From assembly GCF_000337415.1 (NCBI RefSeq), contig NZ_AOJD01000024.1, positions 20,925 to 75,358 on the forward strand: a stretch of DNA of 54,434 bases, written 5' to 3'. The notes below the pieces were generated by a model. That model was not told where the DNA came from. It made no database searches and saw only the letters and a program-made list of their open reading frames with translations. Below, one piece after another: positions 17,395 through 26,186 of the stretch. Position numbers and translations under genes: made by a program. Position 1 is the stretch's first letter, and every line of letters starts with the position of its first letter. The DNA is from Halorubrum tebenquichense DSM 14210 (GTDB lineage Archaea > Halobacteriota > Halobacteria > Halobacteriales > Haloferacaceae).

Positions 17395-17427
17395 AAGCTA
17401 TTAAACCTCCTCTGTAGTAACACAAGT
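17395..17427. promoter_or_regulatory. 33-bp overlapping divergent promoter
   Basis: The starts of cobN (leftward) and the ChlI/ChlD gene (rightward) are separated by only 33 bases. TATTAAACC at 17399-17407 sits about 25 bases before the rightward ATG. TGTAGTA (17413-17419) and CACAAG (17421-17426) lie in the place expected for the leftward TATA box. CACAAG is also present at 17392-17397, across the cobN start. Both mRNAs are probably leaderless and mutually exclusive. Confidence 0.6.
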
Positions 17428-19617
17428 ATGGTTGATTTGGGAACAAAGAAAAAAGTTTCCACCCCCTTGCCGGCCGTCGTCGGGCAGGCGGATCTCAAAC
17501 GGGTGCTCCTGGCGCTGGCGGTCGAACCGAGCCTCAGCGGGGCCCTTCTCAGGGGAGAGAAGGGGACCGCCAAGTCGACGTCCGTCAGAGCGCTCGCGGA
17601 CCTGTTGCCCGAACGGGCGGTCGTCGCCGACTGCCCGTACGGCTGTCCGCCGCCGGACGCGACCGAGGCCGGCGACGGTCACGCCCCGGGCGACCGGTGC
17701 GCGTCCTGCCGCGAACGCGAGGACCCGCCGGTGGAGACGAGACCGGCTCCGCTCGTGACGCTCCCGCTCGGCGCGACCCGAGACCGGGTGGTCGGGACGC
17801 TCTCCGTCGCCGACGCGCTCGACGGCGACGCCGAGTTCGACCCCGGCCTGCTCGCCCGCGCCAACCGCGGCGTCCTCTACGTCGACGAGGTCAACCTGCT
17901 TCCGGACCACCTGATCGACGTGCTGCTGGACGCGGCCGCGACGGGGACGAACCGAGTGGAGCGCGACGGCGTCAGCGTCACCCACCCCGCCGACTTCACG
18001 CTGATCGGGACGATGAACCCGGAGGAGGGGGAGCTTCGACCCCAACTGCGCGACCGCTTCGACCTCTGCGTCGACGTCGCGGGGAGCGACGAGATCGGCG
18101 AGCGCGTCGAGATCCTGAACCGCGTCGTCGACGACGGCGACGGACGTGACCTCCGCGAGGAGTACGCGGCGGAGACCGCGGCCCTCCGCGAGCGCGTTCG
18201 CGAGGCCCGGAACCGCCGGCCCGCGATTCCCGAGGGGTTCAAACGCGATATCGTCGAGCTCTGCCGCGACGCGGGCGTCGACGGCCACCGAGCAGACTTC
18301 GCCGTCGCCCGGGCCGCGCGGGCGTTCGCCGCCCTCGACGGACGACCGAAGGTCATCGAGTCGGACGTGACGGACGCCGCCGAGTACGCGCTGAACCACC
18401 GGTTACGGAGCCGCCCGTTCGACGAGGCGGCCGATCCGGAGGAGGTGGTGGACGATCACTTCGACGACGACGCCGAGGGCGACCGCGATCCGGCGGACGA
18501 CGTCGACCCGCGGGGAGACGGTGACCGGACGGATAGCGAGGATTCCGGCGAGGACGGGAGCGAACCGGACAGGGAATCGGGAGCCGACGGCGGGTCGGAC
18601 GGCGGGGAGCGTCGTCCCGGCGCGGGCGACGAGGGAGGCTCCGACGAGCCCGCTACCGACGGGCCCGACCGCGATCGGCCCGGCGGTCGTGACGGCTCCG
18701 ATTCGCGGACCACCGGCGACGCGGAGCGTCCGGTGAGCGACGCGGCGACCGCCGACCGCACCGAGGGGGAACAGGGCGACGGTGACGACACCGACGGCGA
18801 GGACGAGGCCGCACCGATCCCCCCGGGCGGCGCTCGCGCGGGAGTCGGCGACGCGACGGCTCCGGAAGTTCCGTCGCCCGAGGATCCCGATGCCGCGACG
18901 GGGGGCGGTGGCGGCCGACACGCGGCGGCACCGTCTCCCGAGGGTCACGGGCCGAGGGTACGGGCGGAGCGCTCGCCGGAGTCGGGATCCGTGGACCCGG
19001 CGGCGACCGTCAGAGCCGCGGTGCGGGACGGCCGGTCGCGACCGGCCGAGACCGACCTCCGACGGGCGGTCCGAGCGGCCGACGCCGAGACGCTCACGGT
19101 GTTCGTCGCGGACGCCAGCGCCTCGATGGCACCCGCCATGCGCGCCGCCAAGGGCGTGGCGCTGGAGCTGCTTCGCGACGCGTACACCGAGCGGGACGAG
19201 GTGGCGCTGGTCTCGTTCGGCGGCGACGGGGCCGAGGTGCTCCTCCCGCCGACGACGAGCGTCTCGCTGGCCGCGCGCCAGCTGAAGGAGCTCCCGACGG
19301 CGGACCGGACGCCCCTCCCGGACGGGCTCCGCAAGGCCGCGGCGCTCGTCGAGCGCGAAGCCCCGGCCGCGGCGACGGTCGTGCTCGTCTCCGACGGCCG
19401 CGCCAACGTCGCGAACGGCAGTCCGACGACCGCGACCCGGCGAGCGGCCGAACGGGTCGCGGAGACGGACGCGTCCGTCCTCGTCGTCGACGCGGGCGAG
19501 TCGAGGGCCGGCGTCCTCGACGTCGTCTGCGAGGCCACGGACGCGAGCCGGACCCCGCTCGCCGCGCTCTCGGCGGAATCGGTGCTCGAAGACCACTCCG
19601 GTTTCGGCGGAGCGTAA
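17428..19617 (+). CDS. ChlI/ChlD-type chelatase AAA+ ATPase with VWA domain
   Basis: This 729-residue protein joins the two motor subunits of Mg/Co-chelatases in one chain. The AAA+ part has Walker A GEKGTAKST (43-51), Walker B VLYVDEVNLLPD, sensor GTMNPEEGELRPQLRDRFDL, and four Cys (69, 73, 91, 94) that resemble a small metal site. A very acidic linker of over 150 residues, rich in Asp, Glu and Gly, follows. The C-terminal VWA domain begins with the MIDAS DASAS near 562-566. It is annotated as a Mg-chelatase in many haloarchaea. Its position opposite cobN and beside cbtBA argues for cobalt chelation with CobN in place of CobS/CobT. I chose ATG 17428 because it fits the TATA box at 17399. Confidence 0.85.
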   Translation: MVDLGTKKKVSTPLPAVVGQADLKRVLLALAVEPSLSGALLRGEKGTAKSTSVRALADLLPERAVVADCPYGCPPPDATEAGDGHAPGDRCASCREREDPPVETRPAPLVTLPLGATRDRVVGTLSVADALDGDAEFDPGLLARANRGVLYVDEVNLLPDHLIDVLLDAAATGTNRVERDGVSVTHPADFTLIGTMNPEEGELRPQLRDRFDLCVDVAGSDEIGERVEILNRVVDDGDGRDLREEYAAETAALRERVREARNRRPAIPEGFKRDIVELCRDAGVDGHRADFAVARAARAFAALDGRPKVIESDVTDAAEYALNHRLRSRPFDEAADPEEVVDDHFDDDAEGDRDPADDVDPRGDGDRTDSEDSGEDGSEPDRESGADGGSDGGERRPGAGDEGGSDEPATDGPDRDRPGGRDGSDSRTTGDAERPVSDAATADRTEGEQGDGDDTDGEDEAAPIPPGGARAGVGDATAPEVPSPEDPDAATGGGGGRHAAAPSPEGHGPRVRAERSPESGSVDPAATVRAAVRDGRSRPAETDLRRAVRAADAETLTVFVADASASMAPAMRAAKGVALELLRDAYTERDEVALVSFGGDGAEVLLPPTTSVSLAARQLKELPTADRTPLPDGLRKAAALVEREAPAAATVVLVSDGRANVANGSPTTATRRAAERVAETDASVLVVDAGESRAGVLDVVCEATDASRTPLAALSAESVLEDHSGFGGA

Positions 19618-19655
19618 GTTTTACAATCTGAGTTTACTTTGTCCAAATCGGATTT

Positions 19656-19844
19656 ATGTCGACGAACTCCGACACAGTCGCCGACCGGTTCGCCGCCGCC
19701 GGGGCACGGATCGACCCGCTGACCGCGCTCACCGCGCTGGCGCTCGTCGCGGCGCTGGGCTTCGCGCTCCTGTTCCTCCAGGATCCGCTGGCCCACGACG
19801 CGTTACACGACTTCAGACACGGGGCCGGCATCGTCTGCCACTGA
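19656..19844 (+). CDS. cbtB: cobalt transporter subunit CbtB
   Basis: This 62-residue membrane protein has one helix (roughly residues 24-42) and the tail HDALHDFRHGAGIVCH, rich in His. That matches CbtB, the small partner of the CbtA cobalt transporter. A TATA-like TTTTACAAT about 30 bases upstream suggests its own promoter as well as read-through from the chelatase gene. Its stop overlaps the cbtA start (TGATG). Cobalt import next to the chelatase makes functional sense. Confidence 0.85.
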   Translation: MSTNSDTVADRFAAAGARIDPLTALTALALVAALGFALLFLQDPLAHDALHDFRHGAGIVCH

Positions 19845-20566
19845 TGATCGATCGACTCCGATCCGGCGTCGCCGCCGGAGCCATCGCCGGGCTCGCGTAC
19901 GGGCTGTTCACGTGGCTGGTCGCCTCGCCGCTCATCCACCACTTGGAGCACCTCGCGTCCCATGGCGGCGACCACGGACACGACGCGGCACCCGCCGTGG
20001 GCGAGACCGCGACGGCGGTCGTCAGCGCCGGCGGCGGCGTCCTGTGGGGCGTCCTGTTGGGGGCCGCGTTCGGCGTCGCGTACCACCTGTTCGAGCCGGC
20101 GCTCCCCGGCGGAGCGCTGAAGCCGTACGTCCTCGCGGGGACCGGATTCCTGACGGTCTCGGTCGCCCCGTGGACCGTTCTCCCGCCGGCCACGCCGGGC
20201 ATGGAACCGCTGTACGGGACGTCGCTCCGCGTTCCGCTCTACCTCGGGCTGATTGTTCTCGGCGGTCTCGTCGCGGCGACGAGCGTCCTCGGGCACGTCC
20301 GCGCGAGTCGGACCCGCGGTCGGGGTGCCGGAATTCTCGTCGCGTCGCTTCCGTTGGCGGCGCTCGGGCTGCTCTCGGTCGTCGCTCCGCCGACGCTGGC
20401 CGGCGGGGGCGCTCCCCCCGAGCTGTCGGCCGCGTTCCGGTGGCTCGTCGGGTTCTCGCAGGCCGGGCTCTGGACGCTGATCGCCGTCGCCTTCTCGCGT
20501 TTCGACCGACCCGTCGGTCGGCGCGGCGCGGGCTCGCCGACCGCGACCGCGAGGGGAGCGGACTGA
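19844..20566 (+). CDS. cbtA: cobalt transporter subunit CbtA
   Basis: This 240-residue integral membrane protein has five or six hydrophobic helices, the expected number for CbtA. A His-rich loop after the first helix (HHLEHLASHGGDHGHD) is a plausible Co2+ binding site. The segment LPPATPGMEPLYGTSL is typical of the family. It is translationally coupled to cbtB and to the following ferredoxin-like gene by one-base TGATG overlaps. Together they would import cobalt for CbiX and CobN. Confidence 0.85.
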   Translation: MIDRLRSGVAAGAIAGLAYGLFTWLVASPLIHHLEHLASHGGDHGHDAAPAVGETATAVVSAGGGVLWGVLLGAAFGVAYHLFEPALPGGALKPYVLAGTGFLTVSVAPWTVLPPATPGMEPLYGTSLRVPLYLGLIVLGGLVAATSVLGHVRASRTRGRGAGILVASLPLAALGLLSVVAPPTLAGGGAPPELSAAFRWLVGFSQAGLWTLIAVAFSRFDRPVGRRGAGSPTATARGAD

Positions 20567-20910
20567 TGGAGCGACGAACGGAACGGATACACGAGCGCGG
20601 AGTGAGCGCGACCGTCCTCGTCTGTACCAACGAGCGGACCGAGCACGCCGCCTGCGCCGCCGTCGACGGCGGTGCGGTCGCCGACGCCGTCCGCGACTGG
20701 CTCCGCGAGCGCGACCGCTACTGGTCGGAGGTCGCCGTCGCGGAGACGTCCTGTCTCGGGATGTGTAGCGAGGACGGCGTCGCGGTCGTCGTCCAGCCGG
20801 ACGACGAGTGGTTCGCGGAAGTGACGGTGGAGGACGTGCCGGCGCTCATGGGAGAGACGGTCGGTGCCGCCGCCGACGCCGCCGCGACGGAGCCGGCGAC
20901 GACCGGCTGA
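20566..20910 (+). CDS. thioredoxin-like [2Fe-2S] ferredoxin
   Basis: This 114-residue protein resembles the thioredoxin-fold 2Fe-2S ferredoxins. Cys occur in VLVCTNERTEHAACAAV and TSCLGMCSEDGVAV, four in total at the expected places. The same domain is fused to the C-terminus of CbiX at 28202. In cobalamin clusters such proteins are thought to supply electrons or to help cobalt handling; the precise role is not established. It ends the rightward operon and stops 12 bases from the convergent regulator. Confidence 0.8.
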   Translation: MERRTERIHERGVSATVLVCTNERTEHAACAAVDGGAVADAVRDWLRERDRYWSEVAVAETSCLGMCSEDGVAVVVQPDDEWFAEVTVEDVPALMGETVGAAADAAATEPATTG

Positions 20911-20921
20911 ACGGCCGGGGC

Positions 20922-21725
20922 TTAGAACGCGTCCGAGTCGAGCACCCGGTGCGGCACGTTGCTGTCACGGAGCTTGGAGGTGTGTCGCGGAATCTCGTCG
21001 GTCACCGCGACCAGGAGCACGTCGAGGCCGAGCATCCCCGCCTCGGCGACGCCCTCCGCGGTCCCGAACCTGACGTCCGGGTCGACGCCGCTCCGAGAGA
21101 CGAGCGCGTACGCCTCCGTCCCGGCGACCGCGACGAGGCCCTCGTCCGGGACGTGCGCCGAGATCACGTCCGGATCCGGGCGGTCGTCGTCGGTGACGGT
21201 CGGGACTGGCAGCACGGAGACGGTCCCGGTGTCGTAGTCGACGACCCCCTCGAAGTCGGCGATGCCGACGGCCTCGCCCTGCTCCGCGCTCGTGACGGTG
21301 ACCGCGGTCGCGGTCCCGCCCGCGGGGTTGGCGTGGAGGACGCCGTTCCGCATCACGAGTCCGACCTCTCTCCCCTCCGCCACGTCGTCCAGCGCGATCG
21401 CGGCGTCGACCTCGACGCTCCCGAGGACGTCGGAGTTCACCCGTTCGAGGTAGGTCTCGAGGTCGTCGGTCCGGGAGATGAGCCAGTCGACCCCCTCCTT
21501 GGTCACCTCGTACCGGCCGCGACCGCCCTTCTCCACGTAGCCGGCCTCGACTAGGTCCCGGACGTAATCGCTGACCGCCTGCGAGGTCACCCCGATCGTC
21601 TCCGCGATCTCGCCCTGACTCACCGCCGGCTGGCGGGCCGCGATCTCCACGAGCACCTGATAGCGCGTCGCGCTCCGCTTGTTTTCGAGGACGTCCGGCG
21701 ATCCGCCCTCCGCTGCGTCACCCAT
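20922..21725 (-). CDS. MarR-like winged-helix regulator, likely of cob genes
   Basis: This protein of about 267 residues starts with a winged-helix domain: QPAVSQGEIAETIGVTSQAVS, DYVRDLVEAGYVEKG and GRYEVTKEGVDWL. A roughly 180-residue C-terminal domain follows that I cannot assign beyond a haloarchaeal domain of unknown function; it could bind a ligand such as a corrinoid or metal. I chose ATG 21725 over GTG 21746. A TATA-like CTTTATTT (minus strand, 21747-21754) is about 26 bases upstream of it and would lie too close to the other start. It sits between two cob transcription units and is divergent from cbiT, so a role in controlling them is likely but inferred. Confidence 0.75.
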   Translation of the reverse strand: MGDAAEGGSPDVLENKRSATRYQVLVEIAARQPAVSQGEIAETIGVTSQAVSDYVRDLVEAGYVEKGGRGRYEVTKEGVDWLISRTDDLETYLERVNSDVLGSVEVDAAIALDDVAEGREVGLVMRNGVLHANPAGGTATAVTVTSAEQGEAVGIADFEGVVDYDTGTVSVLPVPTVTDDDRPDPDVISAHVPDEGLVAVAGTEAYALVSRSGVDPDVRFGTAEGVAEAGMLGLDVLLVAVTDEIPRHTSKLRDSNVPHRVLDSDAF

Positions 21726-21804
21726 TGTCGGTCCTTCAGATGCCACAAATAAAGCCCTGTTGTCTATTTCACGGTCTACTTGCGCTGAGAGCGGTTTTCA
21801 GCCC

Positions 21805-21836
21805 GTCTGGTGTAAAGCAGACTTTTTTTAATACAA
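21805..21836 (+). terminator. hairpin with T-tract upstream of cbiT
   Basis: GTCTG (21805-21809) pairs with CAGAC (21818-21822) and seven T residues follow. The shape is that of a U-tract terminator. The T-tract also runs into TTTAATACAACC, which would be the TATA region of cbiT, so the two readings compete. No gene ends just upstream on this strand. Confidence 0.35.
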
Positions 21837-21876
21837 CCAAAATTGTTTTGTGGCGCGGCACGGTTGTACATCTCGA

Positions 21877-22446
21877 ATGCAGGCGACGAAACTCCCGAAC
21901 GACGCGAAAGCGGGCCCGACCAAGCCGGAGGTCCGCGCGGTGTTGGCGCGGAAGCTTGCGCTCGGACCCGACGACCACTTCGTCGAGGTCGGTTCCTGTA
22001 CCGGCGCGGTGACGGTCGAGGCCGCTCGCCGCGCGGGGCGGGTGACGGCGCTCGAACGGAAGGCGGACCGGCTCGAAACCACCCGGTCGAACCTCGCCGC
22101 GAACGAGTACGACGCCGACGTTCGGCTCGTCAACGCCGAGGCACCGGAGCGGCTCCCGGACGACGGTGACGTCGTCTTCCTCGGCGGGTCGCGGAACTAC
22201 GAGCGGGTCCTCGACGCGGCCCTCGCGGCCGGCTACGACCGGATCGTCATGAACGTGTCCCGCCTCGAGGTCGCGGGGGAAGCGGCCCGCGCCTTCCGCG
22301 ACCGCGACCTCCTCGACGAGGCGCTGTGCCTCCAGATGGCGACCGGCTACGACCTCGCGGGCGCGACGAGCTTCGACGCCGACAATCCGGTGTACATGCT
22401 CGTCGGCGAGCCGGAGTCGGGCGGGGAACCGGGTGACGGCGAATGA
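21877..22446 (+). CDS. cbiT: cobalt-precorrin-6B (C15)-methyltransferase CbiT
   Basis: CbiT methylates C15 and removes the acetate carboxyl at C12. The 189-residue protein is a Rossmann methyltransferase of the CbiT type: LPNDAKAGPTKPEVRAVL, then FVEVGSCTGAVTVEAA (SAM loop), VTALERKADRLETTRSNL and VVFLGGSRNYERVL. I chose ATG 21877; GTG 21850 in frame would add nine residues without homology. It opens the long rightward cob operon, whose promoter region (21750-21876) is shared with the divergent regulator. Confidence 0.9.
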   Translation: MQATKLPNDAKAGPTKPEVRAVLARKLALGPDDHFVEVGSCTGAVTVEAARRAGRVTALERKADRLETTRSNLAANEYDADVRLVNAEAPERLPDDGDVVFLGGSRNYERVLDAALAAGYDRIVMNVSRLEVAGEAARAFRDRDLLDEALCLQMATGYDLAGATSFDADNPVYMLVGEPESGGEPGDGE

Positions 22447-22474
22447 CGCGGAACGCCCGGACCGGAGGCGGCAG

Positions 22475-23218
22475 ATGACCCTGTACGGCGTGGGGCTCGG
22501 CCCCGGAGACCCCGACCTGATCTCCGTCCGCGGCCGGGAGGTCCTCGACGCGGTCGACGTGGTGTACTCTCCGGGTCGGCTCTCGCGGGCGGTGGCGACC
22601 GAACACGTCCCGGAGGACCGGATCGGGGACCTCGACTTCCCGATGACGAGCGACGAGGAGCGGCTGCGCGAGGCGTGGAGGGAGGCCGCCGCCGAGATCG
22701 CCCCCGAAGCGCGCGCCGGCGACGCCGCGTTCGTCACGCTCGGCGACCCGAACGTCTACTCCACGTTCGGCCACCTGCTGCGGACGCTCGACGCGTTCCA
22801 TCCCGAGGTCGACGTGGAGATCGTGCCCGGGATCAGCGCGATGACGGCGTTCGCGACCGCGCTCGACGTCGAGGTCGAGGCCGGAGCGGGGCTCGCGCTC
22901 CGCGAGGCCGCCGGCGGACGCGCCCCCACCGGGCCCGACAGGATGGTCCTGTTCAAGGTGACCGACGCCCCCGAGACGGCTCGCAAGCTCAACGAGGCCG
23001 ACTACGACGTGCGGTTCGGGCGTCGGCTGTTCATGGAGGCGGGCGAGACGGTCGTCACCGAGGACGCCGAGGCGGTCGCGGACCGCGACTACTACACGCT
23101 CGCGTACGCCGAGCGCCGCGGTCTGGAGACGTCGCGCGCGACCGACGAGTTCGCGGCCGAGGCGGACGCGAGCGGCGGCGTCTCCGGGACCCCCGACGCG
23201 GAGGTCAGCGATGACTGA
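22475..23218 (+). CDS. cbiL: cobalt-precorrin-2 C20-methyltransferase CbiL
   Basis: CbiL methylates C20 early in the pathway. The 247-residue protein starts with the tetrapyrrole methylase motif TLYGVGLGPGDPDLISVRG. Next come VVYSPGR, FVTLGDPNVYSTFGHLL and VEIVPGISAMTAFA, which fit the C20 subfamily. I prefer ATG 22475 because GGAGG lies about six bases upstream; GTG 22433 in frame would add 14 residues and overlap cbiT. Its end overlaps the cbiF start by eight bases. Confidence 0.88.
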   Translation: MTLYGVGLGPGDPDLISVRGREVLDAVDVVYSPGRLSRAVATEHVPEDRIGDLDFPMTSDEERLREAWREAAAEIAPEARAGDAAFVTLGDPNVYSTFGHLLRTLDAFHPEVDVEIVPGISAMTAFATALDVEVEAGAGLALREAAGGRAPTGPDRMVLFKVTDAPETARKLNEADYDVRFGRRLFMEAGETVVTEDAEAVADRDYYTLAYAERRGLETSRATDEFAAEADASGGVSGTPDAEVSDD

Positions 23219-24212
23219 CGGAGCGACCGGGCCGGGGCCGGACGGCTCGGCCGACTCGCGGGCGGCCGTCGACGCCGTCGGCGACCGGACGGGAGGCGAA
23301 CTCGACCCGCGGGTCCGCGAGCACACCGCCGGCGAGGACCAGGCCGGCATTCCGTTCATCGGGGCCGGCCCGGGCGATCCCGGGCTCCTCACCGTGCGCG
23401 GCAAGGAACTGGTCGACGAGGCGGACCTCGTCGTCCACGCCGGGTCGCTTGTCTCCAGCGCGCTCTTGGAGGAGCACTGCGCGGACGCGGAGCTGGTGAA
23501 CTCCGTGGGCAAGGACCTCGAGGAGCTGATTCCGCTGATGCGGGACGCCCACGAGAGCGGGCGCACCGTCGTCAGGCTCCACAGCGGCGACCCCGCGGTG
23601 TACGGGGCCGCCCTCGAACAGATCGACGCGCTCGAACGCGAGGGCGTCCCGGCGTACATCGTCCCCGGCGTCACGTCGTCGTTCGCGGCGGCGGCGACGC
23701 TGCGCACCCAGCTCACGCTGAACGGCGTCGCGAACCACGTCGCGTTCACGCGTCCGCGGGGGAAGACGCTCGACGCCGAGGACGACCACGTCGCCGAGTT
23801 CGTCGAGATGGGCGACGTGACGACCTGCATCTACCTCGGCACGCACGCGGTGAGCGACGCGATGGACCGCCTGCTCGACCGGGACGGCGTCGACCCCGAC
23901 ACGCCGGTCGCGGTCGTCTACCACGCCTCGTGGGACGACGAGGACGTGATCACCGGATCGATCGCCGACATCGGCGAGAAGGTGGAGGCCGCGGGCTACC
24001 GCGCCTCGGCGATGGTCCTCATCGGCGAGGCCGCGACGGGCGCGGGATACGACCGCTCGTACCTCTACGGCGACTGGGCGAACGGCGGCGCGGCGGACGC
24101 GGCGAGCGGCGGAACGGCGGACGCGGCGAGCGGCGGAACGGCAGACGCGGCGAGCGGCGGATCGGACGACGCGAGGGACGCGGAGTCGACCGAAACGGAG
24201 GCAGACGACTGA
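23211..24212 (+). CDS. cbiF: cobalt-precorrin-4 C11-methyltransferase CbiF
   Basis: CbiF methylates C11. The 333-residue protein has FIGAGPGDPGLLTVRGKEL, VHAGSLVS, LHSGDPAVYGAALEQ and YIVPGVTSSFAAAA, all typical of CbiF/CobM. TRPRGKT and CIYLGTHAV complete the core. It has an acidic N-terminal extension and a C-terminal Gly-Ala-Asp tail encoded by a tandem repeat; both lie outside the enzyme fold. It overlaps cbiL by eight bases and cbiG by one (TGATG). Confidence 0.9.
   Translation: MTDGATGPGPDGSADSRAAVDAVGDRTGGELDPRVREHTAGEDQAGIPFIGAGPGDPGLLTVRGKELVDEADLVVHAGSLVSSALLEEHCADAELVNSVGKDLEELIPLMRDAHESGRTVVRLHSGDPAVYGAALEQIDALEREGVPAYIVPGVTSSFAAAATLRTQLTLNGVANHVAFTRPRGKTLDAEDDHVAEFVEMGDVTTCIYLGTHAVSDAMDRLLDRDGVDPDTPVAVVYHASWDDEDVITGSIADIGEKVEAAGYRASAMVLIGEAATGAGYDRSYLYGDWANGGAADAASGGTADAASGGTADAASGGSDDARDAESTETEADD
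24085..24165. repeat. 24-bp tandem repeat at the 3' end of cbiF
   Basis: About three near-perfect copies of a 24-base unit (gcggacgcggcgagcggcgg plus four bases) encode Ala-Asp-Ala-Ala-Ser-Gly-Gly repeats. The repeat is in frame. Copy number probably varies between strains by slippage. Confidence 0.8.
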
Positions 24213-25216
24213 TGAGCACCGACAGCGACGACGGGACGAACGCGAGTGGCACAGACGGGACCGACGACTCCGGCGGCGGGCACTGTTCGACGGCGGACTC
24301 CGACGGCGAAGTGGCGGAGGAGATCGCGGTCGTCAGCTTCGAGCGGAAGCTCGACACCGCGAGGGAGATCGTCGAGGGGATCGGCGACCGCTACGAGTCG
24401 ATCGACGTGATCGAGTACCACGGCGACGTGTTCGCCGAGCACTGGGGCGAGTACGACTGCTTCGTCGGGCTGATGGCCTCCGGGATCGCGATGCGGAAGA
24501 CCGCGCCCCTGCTCGACGACAAGTGGGACGACCCCGCGATCGTCGTGGTCGACGAGGAACTCACGTGGGCGATCCCGATCACCGGGGGCCACCACGGCGC
24601 GAACCAGGTGGCGGACGACCTCGCGAGCCTGGGCGCGGTCCCGGCGGTGACCACCGCCTCGGAGGCGGCGGACAAGCAGGGCGTCGAGAAGCGGGCGAAG
24701 GCGCTGTCCGCCCACGTCGTCAACGGCGACTCCACGGTCGCGACGAACTTGGCCGTCCTCGACGACGAGCTCGGCCCCGTCGAACGGCTCGACGGGCCGC
24801 GAGCGGTGCTGGTCGACGACGACGTGACGGTCCTCGAACGCAACCTCGACGACGGCGTCGTGCTCGGCACGGGCTCCGTCTCCGGCGCGGACGAGGACCG
24901 GTTCCTCGAGGCGTGGGACCGGGCGCTCGCCGAAGTCGATCGCGAGTGGGCGGACGTCGAGTTCGTCGCCACCGCGACGCGGAAGGCCGACGAGGAGGGG
25001 CTCCTCGCCGCGGCCGCGACGCGCGACGTCGGGGTCGTCGCGTTCGACAGGGAGACCCTGCTGGAGTTCGAGGGGCCGACGCCCTCGAAGGCGAAGGAGC
25101 TCATCGGCTGGCCGGGCGTCGCCGAGGCGAGCGCCATCGCCGGCGGGGCCGACCACGACCTCGTCGCGGAGAAGACCAGCCACGAGAACGAAGTGACCGT
25201 AGCGGTGGGGCGATGA
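24212..25216 (+). CDS. cbiG: cobalt-precorrin-5A hydrolase CbiG
   Basis: CbiG opens the delta-lactone ring and releases the two-carbon fragment as acetaldehyde. The 334-residue protein contains [42 protein letters not shown] (conserved GGHxGAN) and [12 protein letters not shown] in the N-terminal half. [11 protein letters not shown] and [17 protein letters not shown] mark the CobE-like C-terminal half. The first 40 residues are acidic, low-complexity sequence. The stop overlaps the next start by ATGA. Confidence 0.9.
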   Translation: MSTDSDDGTNASGTDGTDDSGGGHCSTADSDGEVAEEIAVVSFERKLDTAREIVEGIGDRYESIDVIEYHGDVFAEHWGEYDCFVGLMASGIAMRKTAPLLDDKWDDPAIVVVDEELTWAIPITGGHHGANQVADDLASLGAVPAVTTASEAADKQGVEKRAKALSAHVVNGDSTVATNLAVLDDELGPVERLDGPRAVLVDDDVTVLERNLDDGVVLGTGSVSGADEDRFLEAWDRALAEVDREWADVEFVATATRKADEEGLLAAAATRDVGVVAFDRETLLEFEGPTPSKAKELIGWPGVAEASAIAGGADHDLVAEKTSHENEVTVAVGR

Positions 25217-26184
25217 CGGGGAACGGCTCGGCCCCCGGCGGCGCGGACGGCGCGCCGGACGCCGTGGGAACCCTGTACGTCGTCGGCATCGGTCCGGGCC
25301 TCCCGCACGCGATGACCCAGCGGGCCCGCGACGTGATACGCCACGCCGACTGCGTCATCGCGTCGAACCTCTACCAGGAGTTCCTCCGGCGGGACGGCAC
25401 GATCCCGCCGGAGTCGCGGACCGAGGACGCCGCGGCCGCCGACGGCGGTGCCGCGCCGGACGGCGGTGCCGCGGTCGACCCGGCAGCCGAGGGCGTCGAC
25501 GCCGCCGACTGGACCGCCGGGAACGTGGGCACGCACCCCGACGGCGAGACCGTCGAGATCGTCCGGTCCTCGATGGGGCAGCAGATCGAACTCGCCCGCG
25601 AGGCGTTCGAGCGCGTCCGGGCCGGACAGGACGTGGCGCACGTCTCCGGGGGCGATCCCAACGTGTACGGGAAGTCCGACCTCGTCTACCTGATGGCCGA
25701 CGAGGACGACGCCGACGACGTGCCGATCGAGATCGTGCCCGGCGTGACGGCCGCGCTCGGGGGTGCCGCGATGGTCGGCGCGCCGCTCTCGAACGACTTC
25801 TGTACGATATCGCTGTCGGACAAGTGGCGCGGCTGGGAGGAGATCGCGGAGAAGCTCCGCGCCGCGGCGGTCGCGGACTTCTCGATCGTCCTCTACAACT
25901 GCTGGCGGGACTACGAGCGCGCGATCGAGGTGCTCCGCGAACACCGGACCGACGACGCCCCGGTCGCGATCGTCAACGACGCCGGCCGCGGCGAGGCCGG
26001 CCGCAACCTCGACGACGAGACGTACACGCTGACGACGCTCGGCGAGGCGACAGAACACGGCGACGAGGTCGGCGGGATGGGCACGTCCCTGATCGTCGGC
26101 ACGCACGAGACGGAGGTCTGGGAGAACGACTACGACCGGTTCCTCGTCACCCCGCGTGGCGGGCGAGACGTCGACGACTTCTGA
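25213..26184 (+). CDS. cbiH1: precorrin-3B C17-methyltransferase CbiH, first copy
   Basis: CbiH/CobJ methylates C17 and contracts the ring. The 323-residue protein has [60 protein letters not shown] and [15 protein letters not shown], typical of the C17 group. An insertion of about 40 Ala/Gly/Asp residues follows the first helix. A second CbiH follows directly. This copy has [13 protein letters not shown] where the other has [13 protein letters not shown], so they are not recent duplicates and may have divided roles. Confidence 0.82.
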   Translation: MTGNGSAPGGADGAPDAVGTLYVVGIGPGLPHAMTQRARDVIRHADCVIASNLYQEFLRRDGTIPPESRTEDAAAADGGAAPDGGAAVDPAAEGVDAADWTAGNVGTHPDGETVEIVRSSMGQQIELAREAFERVRAGQDVAHVSGGDPNVYGKSDLVYLMADEDDADDVPIEIVPGVTAALGGAAMVGAPLSNDFCTISLSDKWRGWEEIAEKLRAAAVADFSIVLYNCWRDYERAIEVLREHRTDDAPVAIVNDAGRGEAGRNLDDETYTLTTLGEATEHGDEVGGMGTSLIVGTHETEVWENDYDRFLVTPRGGRDVDDF

Positions 26185-26186
26185 CA

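Noticed and set aside
21747-21876. Cobalamin riboswitch upstream of cbiT
   Set aside because: No B12-box consensus is visible and the likely leader is only about 20 bases, too short for the aptamer.
24085-24165. CRISPR-like repeat
   Set aside because: The units are adjacent without spacers and are in frame in cbiF; it is a protein-coding tandem repeat.
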